Shown here: positions 26,748-36,081 of the stretch, one piece after another | How positions within the stretch are numbered: the stretch's first letter is position 1 | Layout of the letters: every line of letters starts with the position of its first letter | From: Alkalihalobacillus trypoxylicola | Lineage (GTDB): Bacteria > Bacillota > Bacilli > Bacillales > Bacillaceae_D | Length of the DNA stretch: 64,000 nt | Direction of reading: 5' to 3' | Assembly (NCBI RefSeq): GCF_001590785.1 | Contig: NZ_LTAO01000001.1 | Span: forward strand, 471,956-535,955 | Position numbers and translations under genes: made by a program | The notes under the pieces: model-generated | Told to the model about the DNA's origin: nothing | Databases searched by the model: none | What the model saw: the letters and a program-made list of their open reading frames with translations, nothing else

Positions 26748-27002
26748 TTATTGTATGGCTTGATCAACGGTCGTTTTGCCCATTTTGAACATTTCGATCA
26801 TCATCATGGCCAGCCCTAAATTATTTTGCATTTTCTCGACTCGCTGAGGCCATGTTTTTCCATAAAAATAATTTGCTTCCTTTTCTAATTGTGGAATTTG
26901 GTTAGGATTTCTTGTTAACCTTCTATACCAAAAAGGATTTTGACGAATGAAATCCCGTAATTCCGGCTTTTCATTGAGTAATTGCTGTATTTCCATCCTC
27001 AT
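26748..27002 (-). CDS. ylbE: YlbE-like protein
   Basis: 84 residues of unknown function. LRDFIRQNPFWYRRLTRNP and FYGKTWPQRVEKMQ are conserved in the YlbE family. GGAGG lies six bases before the ATG. It follows ylbD at 20 bases, so the two form one transcript, as in B. subtilis. Confidence 0.85.
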   Translation of the reverse strand: MRMEIQQLLNEKPELRDFIRQNPFWYRRLTRNPNQIPQLEKEANYFYGKTWPQRVEKMQNNLGLAMMMIEMFKMGKTTVDQAIQ

Positions 27003-27021
27003 GATGTACCTCCCTCAACTA

Positions 27022-27468
27022 TTAGTCTTTTCTAAAGGAAAAGGAACGATCCGTTGAATTGGATCCTGATGAGCTTGAAGGCTTTTGAAAGGTTTGAATG
27101 ACATTTTGAACATTTCCTAAAAAGGAACTGAATTGTCCTAAATGGTTTTGTAAATCGTTAATATTCATTTTTTTAAACATAGAAACTAACTGTTGTAGCG
27201 TTTCTCCTGAGCTTGCTTCTGATTGCGATTGATTACTTTCACTGTTAAAGCTACTTCCTTCACTTTCCGATTGGTTTGTTGGTTCTTCCACATTCAAAGT
27301 AGGCTTATATGGCCCCCACTGTTCATGACTATCCCCTAGTATTGTCCACTCTTCATAAAACTGCTGTAATGTTTTTTGGTTGGATTGTATAGCTTCCACA
27401 ATACCTGGATGCACTTTGACAAATTCTTTGAATTGTTGGACAGAAGGATTTAATTTATTTTTTGACAT
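27022..27468 (-). CDS. ylbD: Putative spore coat protein YlbD
   Basis: 148 residues; the N-terminus (PSVQQFKEFVKVHPGIVEAI) and the EEWTILGDSHEQWGPYK segment are typical of YlbD. A Ser/Gln/Glu-rich linker (about residues 60-90) and a phenylalanine-containing C-terminus follow. The ATG at 27468 with GGAGG eight bases upstream is preferred to the start at 27498. A coat role is the family annotation and not visible in the sequence. Confidence 0.82.
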   Translation of the reverse strand: MSKNKLNPSVQQFKEFVKVHPGIVEAIQSNQKTLQQFYEEWTILGDSHEQWGPYKPTLNVEEPTNQSESEGSSFNSESNQSQSEASSGETLQQLVSMFKKMNINDLQNHLGQFSSFLGNVQNVIQTFQKPSSSSGSNSTDRSFSFRKD

Positions 27469-27538
27469 CCTATCAACCTCCATTATAGACCAAGTCACTA
27501 TATACTATTATGGTCATTTGTCCAATGTGCATCATTTT

Positions 27539-28648
27539 TTAATTTTGAAGCCAAGGCGTCAGAAAGTTTTGAGTAAAATAATCCTGATGAACCCCAACTC
27601 CTAAATGAGTAAATTCTTCATGCAATAAATTGACACGATGTCCTTCGCTATTTAACCAACCTTCTACCGCTGCAATACCGTCCACATAATGAGCAGCAAT
27701 ATTTTCACCTGCTAAACGAGGGCTTATGTCTCCAGCCTCAATTCGATCTCCTAACTCACCAAATTGTGGGGAAACGTGGGAAAAATATTGATTTTCAAAC
27801 ATGTCCATACTATGCAAATAGGCGACCTCTGAAATAGGTTCATCCCAATCAAAAGGATCCAGATCATGTCGATGACGGATGATATTCGTCACATCAAAGA
27901 TTTGTTTTTCTTCCCCACTTTCTATTAACTTCTGCTCTTCCTCTGTAAAAGCAAGTTCTTCTGGTAATTCGCCTCTATAAGAGACCGAATAGGGTCTTTG
28001 TTTAATTAATACATCATGATTGAATATACGAATGCTTGAAACTTGATTCGTATGTTGGTCAAAATAAAACTGAATCCAAACATCATCACTATGCTGAACT
28101 AATGGTCTAATTTTTTGGTCTTCATCACTTAATTCAAACTGGAAATGACCCCAACTATTTCGAGCGGACACTTGTTCTTCAAACGTATGAATGTCATCCA
28201 TCTCTTCGTAACTAGATGCCCACTCAATTGGTAAATCATGAACAATATCTCCAATAAAATAACCCGTTACGACCTCTTCATTTTCTATGCCTAATTGAGC
28301 ATAGCTTGATTCAGATAAAGGATATACCCACCATTCATAACCGTAGCTCGATAAATCCTTTCTTTCTGGTTCGCCAAACTGGTCGACAATCTCTGCTTCT
28401 GATTGACCTATGAAAAGTTCTGATTCACTGTTAATAGTAACTTCTTTTTCTTCGTTGCTATCAGAATCTTCTCCATTTACAGACTCCTCTTCCGTTTGAG
28501 AAGTCTCTTCTTGTTCTGCGTTATACACAATAGGTGAAACCTCATGAGATGGAAACCACTCACTTATTTGATCACTATAGACATATTCAAATAATGCGAT
28601 CGCAATAAATAATAAAACACATGTAAAAATAATCATTTTTTTCATCAT
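27539..28648 (-). CDS. ylbC: Exported CAP-domain protein YlbC
   Basis: An N-terminal signal or anchor segment (about residues 5-20) is followed by an acidic region with many Glu (about residues 40-75), a CAP-associated N-terminal domain (about residues 75-225) and a C-terminal CAP/SCP domain (about residues 245-369). In the latter, AYLHSMDMFENQYFSHVSP, RLAGENIAA and EGWLNSEGHRVNLL are the CAP signature blocks. Function of bacterial CAP proteins is mostly unknown. 369 residues from the ATG at 28648. Confidence 0.85.
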   Translation of the reverse strand: MMKKMIIFTCVLLFIAIALFEYVYSDQISEWFPSHEVSPIVYNAEQEETSQTEEESVNGEDSDSNEEKEVTINSESELFIGQSEAEIVDQFGEPERKDLSSYGYEWWVYPLSESSYAQLGIENEEVVTGYFIGDIVHDLPIEWASSYEEMDDIHTFEEQVSARNSWGHFQFELSDEDQKIRPLVQHSDDVWIQFYFDQHTNQVSSIRIFNHDVLIKQRPYSVSYRGELPEELAFTEEEQKLIESGEEKQIFDVTNIIRHRHDLDPFDWDEPISEVAYLHSMDMFENQYFSHVSPQFGELGDRIEAGDISPRLAGENIAAHYVDGIAAVEGWLNSEGHRVNLLHEEFTHLGVGVHQDYFTQNFLTPWLQN

Positions 28649-28880
28649 GCTGGCTCGCCCCACTTCTCCATTTTTCTATTAAGGATTGATTCGCAATAAA
28701 CCTACGTATATCCTCTCTCTAATTCTGTAACCTTCTGTCATGGAAGCATGAATCAGTGTCGAAACGGTGAAAAAAAAGAGATCTCTAAACAAAATCTAAC
28801 GGTAATAGATTGCAACTGAAGCTTTTTCATACTATCATTAATAATGGACATAGTAAGATGAAAAGAAGGAGGATTACTTC

Positions 28881-29231
28881 ATGAAATTTGAACATATCGA
28901 ATTAGCCGATAAAGAAATTAGATTTGAAACTTTACACTATGAAGCTGAAAAACTTGGCTTTGTCCATGCAGAGCAGTGGGACTATGAAAGAGTTATGTTT
29001 GATATGAAAATACATAACAATCAAGAAATTTATTATCTTAGAGTACCAGCTTATGCGATCAAGGGCGACATTCCTAAGGACGAAACCATCGTCAAGGTTA
29101 TGACACCTATTCTCGGTAAATATTACTACCCACATGGTGTAGAATATGCTGGTGAGGATTTCCCAGAAGCTGTCGTTAATCGTTCAAACACGAAGCTACA
29201 GCAGCTAAAGGAAGCCTTAGATAAGAAATAA
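28881..29231 (+). CDS. ylbA: YugN-family protein YlbA
   Basis: 116 residues of the YugN-like family, function unknown. Conserved blocks QWDYERVMFDMKI and YYLRVPAYAIKGDIPK are seen, and KYYYPHGVEY near residue 88. AAGAAGGAGG lies before the ATG. Position beside the cta genes matches B. subtilis ylbA; ylbB, which B. subtilis has next to it, is absent here. Confidence 0.82.
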   Translation: MKFEHIELADKEIRFETLHYEAEKLGFVHAEQWDYERVMFDMKIHNNQEIYYLRVPAYAIKGDIPKDETIVKVMTPILGKYYYPHGVEYAGEDFPEAVVNRSNTKLQQLKEALDKK

Positions 29232-29257
29232 AAACCAGGGGATCCTGGTTTTTTTTA
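29230..29257 (+). terminator. Terminator after ylbA
   Basis: AAAACCAGG and CCTGGTTTT around a short GGAT centre, followed by eight T residues. Confidence 0.85.
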
Positions 29258-29303
29258 TAGGCTAACATAACTTAGTGTATTTGCAAAGAAATATGATGAT
29301 TTA

Positions 29304-29765
29304 CTAGTTTTCTCTAATCGTGACTATACGAAAGTCAAGTTCAGGACTTTTAATTAGTTCATACTCTATATGACGTTCAATTTGCTCTTGTTCGCCATTC
29401 AGATATAATAATAAAACCTCTTCATTTACATTAACAAAATAATTATCATTTTCTTCCGCATCCACTAAAACATCATTCACTTCCATGTGGATAAGTTCTT
29501 TCGAGGCATTCCCTTTAATTAAATCATCAAAATATCTTCTCAAACTATGATAAAAACTATTATTCGGGATTAAATAAGGCTCTAATATATCAAAATCCTT
29601 TTCTTCTATCGAACTAATCATGGCTTCCTTATACTCAGTGACAAATTGCTCTGCCTCTTCATACAATTTTAAATCCTCTACCTCAGTCACTTGCACTTGG
29701 CTACGATTATCAAAGCAGCCGACGAGTAGAAAGGATAGGAGTATTAAGACGGTCATTTTTTTCAA
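29304..29765 (-). CDS. Small lipoprotein with TcaA-type NTF2-like domain
   Basis: Signal peptide ending in the lipobox LLVGC, so it is anchored outside the membrane. The mature part (about 135 residues) resembles the C-terminal domain of TcaA-family proteins: the FVTEYKEAMISSIEEKDF and ILEPYLIPNNSFYHSLRRY stretches. The best start is a TTG at 29765, eight bases after AAGGAG, giving 153 residues. Its partner or ligand is not known. It follows ctaM and is probably its own or a shared transcript. Confidence 0.65.
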   Translation of the reverse strand: MKKMTVLILLSFLLVGCFDNRSQVQVTEVEDLKLYEEAEQFVTEYKEAMISSIEEKDFDILEPYLIPNNSFYHSLRRYFDDLIKGNASKELIHMEVNDVLVDAEENDNYFVNVNEEVLLLYLNGEQEQIERHIEYELIKSPELDFRIVTIREN

Positions 29766-29805
29766 AATCAAAACTCCTTTTCTTTAGCTTGTCCTTCTTT
29801 CTCTC

Positions 29806-30363
29806 TTAATAGTAAGGAGAAATTAAAATATACACTAAAACACCTGTTAAGCTGACATACAGCCAAAGGGGCATCGTCCATCTAGCGATTTTACGATGAC
29901 GGTCAATTTCCATATTCCATGCTCTAGTTACGGACATTAGAGCTAATGGCACAATCACAGCCGCTAATACAATATGAGTAATTAAAATAAAATAATAGAA
30001 GCCGGCCAAAAATCCATCTCCACCATATGAGGTAGAAGTGGACAGAAAATGATGAGCGACATAGGTAATAAGAAATAATGACGTCGTCACAAATGCTGCA
30101 TAAATGAAGCGTCTATGCCATGTAACGTTTTTCTTCAAAATAAAAATTAAGGCTGTTAATAAAAAGAAGAACGTAAATGTATTAAAAATCGCATTCATTA
30201 ACGGCAAGATTTTCACATCAAATAGGTCAAACCCTTCATAGGCAGGCATTCTTGATAAAATCAGGACTAAACCATTAATGATTACCGTCACGATAAAAAT
30301 GAGTGGCTTGTAATTTCTTTTTTTAACAGGTTCATTTGTTTGTACGTAGTCTTTTTGACTCAT
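29806..30363 (-). CDS. ctaM: DUF420 membrane protein, cytochrome oxidase assembly factor CtaM type
   Basis: 185 residues with five hydrophobic segments. Family landmarks are the conserved histidines in WHRRFIYAA, YVAHHFL and ITHIVLAA. In Staphylococcus, DUF420 protein CtaM is needed for an active aa3-type haem-copper oxidase, and its genes often lie with cta genes, as here. It is on the same strand as ctaCDEF but separated from ctaF by a strong terminator and 460 bases. The place where B. subtilis has ctaG is empty. The symbol is inferred from family and context. Confidence 0.75.
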   Translation of the reverse strand: MSQKDYVQTNEPVKKRNYKPLIFIVTVIINGLVLILSRMPAYEGFDLFDVKILPLMNAIFNTFTFFFLLTALIFILKKNVTWHRRFIYAAFVTTSLFLITYVAHHFLSTSTSYGGDGFLAGFYYFILITHIVLAAVIVPLALMSVTRAWNMEIDRHRKIARWTMPLWLYVSLTGVLVYILISPYY

Positions 30364-30522
30364 AATGACAACTCCTTACGAAACGTAAAAATCTTCTCAA
30401 CCCCTATATTATACATGATTACATTTCTGAATACTTCTATTCATGTCACAATCTTATGAACAAACCTATAAAAAGAGATAATACTCATGAACAAATGTTT
30501 CCACACATGTTAGGTGCATGGA

Positions 30523-30650
30523 TGTTCGCTCCCCCAAGACACTTCGCGTTTGGGTGGGAGCTACCGAATTAACTTTTTTAAAAGTGGATTTCACCATGCC
30601 ACTTCCTCCCACTGTAGTATCCGTGCTTAGTGTCCGCTAGCTTATGCCTT
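30523..30650 (+). repeat. Dispersed intergenic repeat, copy 1
   Basis: About 128 bases alignable with copies at 39048-39174 and 47016-47140. Shared landmarks in order: CTCCCCCAAGACA, TCGCG, GGGTGGGAGCTACCGAAT, AACTTTT, AAAGTGGATTT, CATGCCACTT, TCCCACTG, TCCGTGC and GTCCGCTAGCTTATGCC. A CT-rich segment follows downstream. The rest of the 460-base gap between ctaM and ctaF holds no gene I can support. Confidence 0.8.
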
Positions 30651-30794
30651 TCAGAGGGAATCTACCCGTTCAAAAAAATCCTCCTTTTTTTCACAAGAAG
30701 GGTTAAGGTTCGTTATGGATGTTTGCATCCATTACACATCATTTCCAATTTCTCTCATATGGTGATTTTAAAAAAGTTTTTGTCCCGGTCTCAT

Positions 30795-30822
30795 AAAAAA
30801 CCCCTTCTATAAGAAGGGGTTA
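30795..30822 (-). terminator. Terminator after ctaF
   Basis: On the minus strand AACCCCTTCT (30821-30812) and AGAAGGGGTT (30808-30799) form a 10-bp GC-rich stem with a 3-base loop followed by a U-run. It ends the cta operon. Confidence 0.88.
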
Positions 30823-30826
30823 CTTT

Positions 30827-31171
30827 TTAATATTTAGTTACACCAAGCAATAGCATTAAAGCTGCGATTGTTGGTACGGTAATAAAGATACCAGAAATCA
30901 TAAAAGCATTTGCCCAACCATGATCCTTATCTTTCATATGCATAAAGAATAGCAACTGAAGTGCTAATTGTATCGCTGCTAAAATTAGTATAAATGGTAC
31001 GGCAAACGAATGAGGTATAATGTCACTCGCTACTGCAGCAAATGCAAGAATCGTTAAGAAAATCATCAGTGCAAAAACGACAATTTGACGCTTAATTTCT
31101 TTTTTCGTCTGACGCTTTTCTTCTTCTGACATCGCACTTTTATCAAAAGATTGACTTAAATTATCTGCCAT
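30827..31171 (-). CDS. ctaF: Cytochrome caa3 oxidase subunit IV
   Basis: 114 residues with three membrane segments; FALMIFLTILAF, QLALQLLFFMHMKDKDHG and the C-terminal helix are typical of CtaF/COX4 pro. Small accessory subunit of the caa3 terminal oxidase. It starts four bases after ctaE and is the last gene of the operon. Confidence 0.93.
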   Translation of the reverse strand: MADNLSQSFDKSAMSEEEKRQTKKEIKRQIVVFALMIFLTILAFAAVASDIIPHSFAVPFILILAAIQLALQLLFFMHMKDKDHGWANAFMISGIFITVPTIAALMLLLGVTKY

Positions 31172-31175
31172 ACGA

Positions 31176-31796
31176 TCAGCCTCCTACTCCCATAAGATAT
31201 ACGACCGTGAAAATAAAGACCCAAACTACATCAATAAAGTGCCAGTATAGACCAGCTACATAGAATTTTGGTGCATTTGTTAACGTAATTCCCGCTCTTG
31301 CATTTTTAACTAAAAGAACGATAATCCAAGATAAACCAAATGCTACGTGAGCTCCATGTAATCCAACAAGAGAATAAAAGGCAGAACCAAACGCACTTGT
31401 TGAGAAACCTAAGCCATAGTGATGAACATACTCATAAAATTCATAAATTTCGAAGCCAAGGAATGCGAGACCTAATAAAACGGTCACCGACATCCAAATC
31501 ATAAGTCCTTTAAAATTATTCTTTTTCATAGCAAACATCGCTAATACACTTGTTAAACTACTTGTTAAAAGAATAACCGTCATAATAAACACGAGTGGCA
31601 ACGAAAAAATTTCATGTGCTGCTGGACCATCTGCGACTCCATTTCTAAGCCCTAAATAAGTACCAAAAAATGTAGCAAATAGAATCGTTTCACCACCAAG
31701 GAAGAACCAGAAGCCGAGAAATTTGTTTTTACCTTCTAAGGTCGCCCTCTCTGGATGAGAAGGTAAGCCCTTCGAAGTATCAACGTGACCCGCCAT
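31176..31796 (-). CDS. ctaE: Cytochrome caa3 oxidase subunit III
   Basis: 206 residues with five membrane helices, the bacterial short form of subunit III. WFFLGGETILFATFFGTYL, LHGAHVAFGL and YWHFIDVVWVFIF with the conserved Glu and His residues are present. The gene begins directly after ctaD (one base apart), so translation is coupled. Confidence 0.96.
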   Translation of the reverse strand: MAGHVDTSKGLPSHPERATLEGKNKFLGFWFFLGGETILFATFFGTYLGLRNGVADGPAAHEIFSLPLVFIMTVILLTSSLTSVLAMFAMKKNNFKGLMIWMSVTVLLGLAFLGFEIYEFYEYVHHYGLGFSTSAFGSAFYSLVGLHGAHVAFGLSWIIVLLVKNARAGITLTNAPKFYVAGLYWHFIDVVWVFIFTVVYLMGVGG

Positions 31797-33677
31797 TTAG
31801 TTTCCTCCTTTCGATTTCATTTCTTCTTTAACACGAGAAACCGGAATGTAATAGCCATGATCATCCTTAATTGAACGGACAAACATCGAACCGAATGTAA
31901 TAGCTAAACCGATAACAAGTACAACTAATCCACTTCCACCATATATCCAATGTGGTGACATCATAATTGCACCAAAGCCTGCAATATACAAACCAATAGA
32001 GATAATTAACGGTAAAATCGAACCGTTTGGCATGTGAATGTCTTGTAATGGCTCAGCTGGTTTCATCGTTCCATCTCCATGAACCTTTTCATAGAACAAT
32101 GGGTCAAGGGAACGAACTTGAGGAGTTTGAGCAAAATTGTATTCAGGAACTGGAGTTGGAATTGCCCATTCTAATGTACGAGCATCCCATGGATCCGCTA
32201 CTGTTACACGCTCTCCTTTAATTGCTGAGTAAACGACGTTTATAACGAGTAAGATGACAGCGGCTGACATAAAGAACGTACCGACTGTACTTATAAAGTT
32301 AAAAGCATCTAACCCTTGGTCGCCAAGATACGTGTAAACACGACGAGGCATACCCATTAAACCTAATAAATGCTGAACAAAGAACGTTAAATGGAAACCG
32401 ACATAGAAAATCCAGAAAAAGAGTTTTCCAAGCGTTTCATTAAGCATATGTCCAAACATTTTCGGATACCAATAGAATAATCCCGAGAATAATGCAAGAA
32501 CAATACCCCCAACAATAATATAGTGGAAGTGAGCCACGACGAAGTATGTATCGTGGTACAAATAATCTACAGGGGCCATCGCAAGCATAACCCCGGTTAC
32601 TCCACCAAGAACAAAAGTTGGTACAAACGATGAAGCAAATAACATCGCTGTATTAAAGGTAATTTTTCCGCCCCACATCGTGAGGAGCCAGTTAAATATC
32701 TTAATTCCGGTTGGTACTGCGATGGTCATGGTTGCAATCGCAAAGATAGAGTTTGCCACAGGTCCCATACCTACTGTAAACATGTGGTGAGCCCATACCA
32801 TGAATCCTAAGAAAGCGATAATCATCGTTGCAAATACCATCGCTGTATATCCGAACAAGCGCTTTCTTGAAAATGCAGGAATGACTTCCGAAATAATACC
32901 AAATGCAGGCAATACTAAGATATATACCTCAGGGTGACCAAATATCCAGAAGATATGCTGCCAAATCACAACATTTCCTCCCGCATCTGGGATAAAGAAT
33001 TGACCATCAAACACACGATCTAGCATTAATAGCGCTAAGCCAGCTGCTAGTGGTGTAAAGGCGAATAAAATTAAAGTAGAAGATATAAATGATGTCCATA
33101 CAAACAATGGAAGTCTCATCATTGTCATTCCAGGAGCACGCATGTTTACGATCGTAACTAAAAAGTTAATCGCTGATACGAGCGTACCGATCCCAGATAC
33201 TTGTAATCCAAGTACATAAAAGTCAATTCCAAGTCCACCGTATTCCTGACTAGCTAATGGAACATAAGATGTCCAACCAGCATCAGGTCCACCACCAAAG
33301 AACCAACTTGTACTTAATAATAATCCCCCTGAAAGGAAGATCCAAAATCCTAGTGCATTTACAAATGGGAAAGCTACATCACGAGCTCCTATTTGTAAAG
33401 GAATAATAAAGTTCATAAAAGCAAAGAGCAACGGTGTCGCTGCTAGAAATAGCATGATTGTTCCATGCATCGTAATGAATTCATTAAAGGTTTGCCCACT
33501 TAGGAAGTTCATTTGAGGCATAATTAATTGAATTCGCATGAATAGAGCCATCACACCAGCTTTAACAAAGAAAAGCGTACCCGCAATTAAGTACATAATT
33601 CCGAGCTTTTTATGGTCGACTGTTGTCAGCCAATCCCAAATAACGCTTTTATCTTTCGTATGTGCATGTGTAGCCAA
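31797..33677 (-). CDS. ctaD: Cytochrome caa3 oxidase subunit I
   Basis: Catalytic haem-copper subunit that reduces O2 to water and pumps protons. 626 residues. The CuB/haem region IFGHPEVYILVLPAFG (with the His-Tyr crosslink motif, about residue 255), WAHHMFTVGMG and the haem-ligand region FVVAHFHYIIVGG are all present, as for an A-type oxidase with a complete D/K channel region. The C-terminal ~100 residues carry two extra hydrophobic segments, as in other Bacillus CtaD. AAGGAGG precedes the ATG. Confidence 0.97.
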   Translation of the reverse strand: MATHAHTKDKSVIWDWLTTVDHKKLGIMYLIAGTLFFVKAGVMALFMRIQLIMPQMNFLSGQTFNEFITMHGTIMLFLAATPLLFAFMNFIIPLQIGARDVAFPFVNALGFWIFLSGGLLLSTSWFFGGGPDAGWTSYVPLASQEYGGLGIDFYVLGLQVSGIGTLVSAINFLVTIVNMRAPGMTMMRLPLFVWTSFISSTLILFAFTPLAAGLALLMLDRVFDGQFFIPDAGGNVVIWQHIFWIFGHPEVYILVLPAFGIISEVIPAFSRKRLFGYTAMVFATMIIAFLGFMVWAHHMFTVGMGPVANSIFAIATMTIAVPTGIKIFNWLLTMWGGKITFNTAMLFASSFVPTFVLGGVTGVMLAMAPVDYLYHDTYFVVAHFHYIIVGGIVLALFSGLFYWYPKMFGHMLNETLGKLFFWIFYVGFHLTFFVQHLLGLMGMPRRVYTYLGDQGLDAFNFISTVGTFFMSAAVILLVINVVYSAIKGERVTVADPWDARTLEWAIPTPVPEYNFAQTPQVRSLDPLFYEKVHGDGTMKPAEPLQDIHMPNGSILPLIISIGLYIAGFGAIMMSPHWIYGGSGLVVLVIGLAITFGSMFVRSIKDDHGYYIPVSRVKEEMKSKGGN

Positions 33678-33721
33678 TGGGGTTCCTCCTTCTTCACAAA
33701 AAGTTCAATATAAACGTATGT

Positions 33722-34759
33722 TTATTCGTTATCTAGTACGGTTAACGATTTTAAGTAAGCAATTAATGCTTCCATATCCTCATCGTTAATTTGGCCTTCA
33801 TAGCCTGGCATTAATGTACCTTGCTTAAGAGATTTAGGATCTTTAATCCATTGTGCAAGTGCTCCTTCATCCTCGATGTCGAGATAACCAGCAAATACTT
33901 CTCGGTCACCAAAGTTCGTTAGCGTAGGTCCAGTTGCCATACCTTCGCCACCAACCGCATGACAGCCAATACAGCTTTGACTTTCAAAAACCTCTTGCCC
34001 TGCTGCCACTAATTCATCCTCAGGCTCTGCTGGCTCTGCTTGCATGCCTTCTACCCAAGCATCATAATCATCACGCTCAAGCGCAATTAATTTAAAATCC
34101 ATTAATGCGTGTGAAGGTCCACACAGCTCTGCACATTTTCCTTTGTATACGTCGGCATAAGAAGCTTCTAGCCACATTTCATTCGTAATACCAGGAACCG
34201 TATCCATTTTACCGCCTAGAGCAGGAACCCAGAATGAGTGAAGAACATCTACTGAATGTAATTCAAACAATACTTTTTCTCCAACAGGAATGTAAACCTC
34301 TTGCCCTGCGGTGAATCCTTCATTCTCATAGTCAAACTGCCACCAATATTGATGTCCTGTTACTTTAATAACTACCGTATCCTCACCAACCTCAGGGTCA
34401 GGCTCTGTATCGGCCATCATAAATGTACCCGTTATAGTCGGCACAGCTAAGATGACTAATAAAAGAATTGGGATAACTGTCCATGTAATTTCTAATGCTG
34501 TATTTCCATGAACTTGTTTTGGAATTTCATCATCACCTGGTTTACGACGGAATTTTGCAAGAATGATGAAAAAGATTGCAAAAACGACAATTGTTACAAA
34601 AGCCATCACATAAATAGATAAAAGCATATTGTCTAATAGCCACTTAGCCTGTGGCCCTTTTGGATCAAGAGCCGTCAAATTTTCCTCACCACAGCCAGCT
34701 AATAATAGCAATAGTAAAGAAAATGGTAGAAAACGCCATGCTGTTTTCCAACGTTTCAT
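33722..34759 (-). CDS. ctaC: Cytochrome caa3 oxidase subunit II with fused cytochrome c domain
   Basis: Lipoprotein (lipobox LLAGC) with two membrane helices, a CuA cupredoxin domain and a C-terminal cytochrome c domain that takes electrons from the membrane. The CuA ligands are in CAELCGPSHALM (about residues 203-214) and the haem c site is CIGCH (about residue 254) with a distal Met in GTLMPGY. 345 residues from the ATG at 34759. The periplasm-facing part is rich in Glu and Asp, as in alkaliphiles. It starts the ctaCDEF run; ctaB lies 100 bases upstream. Confidence 0.95.
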   Translation of the reverse strand: MKRWKTAWRFLPFSLLLLLLAGCGEENLTALDPKGPQAKWLLDNMLLSIYVMAFVTIVVFAIFFIILAKFRRKPGDDEIPKQVHGNTALEITWTVIPILLLVILAVPTITGTFMMADTEPDPEVGEDTVVIKVTGHQYWWQFDYENEGFTAGQEVYIPVGEKVLFELHSVDVLHSFWVPALGGKMDTVPGITNEMWLEASYADVYKGKCAELCGPSHALMDFKLIALERDDYDAWVEGMQAEPAEPEDELVAAGQEVFESQSCIGCHAVGGEGMATGPTLTNFGDREVFAGYLDIEDEGALAQWIKDPKSLKQGTLMPGYEGQINDEDMEALIAYLKSLTVLDNE

Positions 34760-34860
34760 CTGTAAAACCAACCTCACTTTCTTAAAGTAGTTAAAAAACT
34801 ACATAAAAATATATATTTATAATCATTATTCACCTTTATTCTTCGTTCTATGAACAATTC

Positions 34861-35796
34861 CTAAAGATGAACAATAATCATAAGCACAAATAAAATCGTT
34901 AAATAATTTAAAGAATAGACAAACATTAAGCGAGCCCACTTTAAATCATCCTTCATTTTAAATCCAGCTAGTCCTAATACAAACCATCCTAAGCCTAGTA
35001 AAGCAGCAATGACTGTATAAACTATACCGAAAGGATAAAGCAATAGAGAAACAGGTAATAATGCCCCCACATAAAGAACAATCTGTCTCTTTGTCATCTC
35101 AAAGCCAGCGACAACTGGTAGCATCGGAATGCCAGCAGCGCGATACTCATCCACACGCTTCATAGCTAAAGCTAAAAAATGTGGCGGCTGCCAAAAGAAC
35201 ATAATAAAAAATAACAACCAGGCGTACATATGCAGACTTCCATCAATAGCAGCCCAACCAATTAAAGGTGGAACAGCCCCGGAAAAACTTCCAACAATCG
35301 TATTTAACGTAGTCGTCCGTTTTGTCCACATTGTATAAAGCACTACATATATAAATAGTCCGACAGCCCCTATAATGGCAGCCGTTGGAGTTGTTAACGA
35401 AAGCAGAATCATACCAATGATCGATTGCATACTACCGACTATTAGAATATGTTTTCCTGAAAACCTCCCTGTTACAGAAGGTCTTTTTTTGGTTCGCTCC
35501 ATAATCGGATCAATATCTCGGTCTATGTAATTATTTAAAGTACAGCCGCCAGCCATTACTAATGCAGCTCCGAGAATTCCTAAAATAGCAGCAGGCAAAT
35601 TAGAAATTAAGCCTGTACTTGTATAGTAGGCCGCTAAAAAAACACCTGCAAACGTCGTTATTAGATTAGAGGTTACTATCCCCTGCTTTGCTAATACTAA
35701 ATAATCTTTCCATGAATTTTGCTGACTTACAGCAACTGATGAAACATGACCGCTAACGGTTTCAGCCGTTTTTGTCATCGTATCGGTCTTATTCAT
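34861..35796 (-). CDS. ctaB: Haem O synthase (protohaem IX farnesyltransferase)
   Basis: Membrane prenyltransferase that farnesylates haem B to haem O, the precursor of haem A for CtaD. 311 residues with about nine hydrophobic segments; the prenyl-diphosphate-binding motif [19 protein letters not shown] lies near residue 88. The ATG at 35796, eight bases after GAGGAGG, is preferred to the longer frame. It is divergent from ctaA, as in B. subtilis, and probably co-transcribed with ctaCDEF. Confidence 0.95.
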   Translation of the reverse strand: MNKTDTMTKTAETVSGHVSSVAVSQQNSWKDYLVLAKQGIVTSNLITTFAGVFLAAYYTSTGLISNLPAAILGILGAALVMAGGCTLNNYIDRDIDPIMERTKKRPSVTGRFSGKHILIVGSMQSIIGMILLSLTTPTAAIIGAVGLFIYVVLYTMWTKRTTTLNTIVGSFSGAVPPLIGWAAIDGSLHMYAWLLFFIMFFWQPPHFLALAMKRVDEYRAAGIPMLPVVAGFEMTKRQIVLYVGALLPVSLLLYPFGIVYTVIAALLGLGWFVLGLAGFKMKDDLKWARLMFVYSLNYLTILFVLMIIVHL

Positions 35797-35819
35797 CAAT
35801 GCCACCTCCTCAATATATA

Positions 35820-35833
35820 TGAAAACGCATCTA
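35820..35833 (+). promoter_or_regulatory. Possible catabolite-responsive element (cre) at ctaB
   Basis: TGAAAACGCATCTA differs from the cre pattern TGWAANCGNWNNCA at one fixed position. It lies about 25 bases upstream of the ctaB start, where CcpA could block transcription. Respiratory genes in Bacillus are often under carbon control. Similarity only. Confidence 0.4.
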
Positions 35834-36081
35834 TTTGAAACCATTTTGTTGTAATTTCATTGCTTATTAAAAACTCATTCACATTATATCTTAAATTTCA
35901 TTATCTTTCATCAAAATCGTGACTTTCACATTTTCTTCACAATTAGGATGTTCCTAAAATTGACACACTCGCTAAATTGACATTTATGCGGTTTATTTTT
36001 ATGATCAAGGTTGTGAACAAATGTACCATTGCTTACTGTAGCATAAATCTCGACAATTTTATAGAAGGTAAGGTGAAATGA

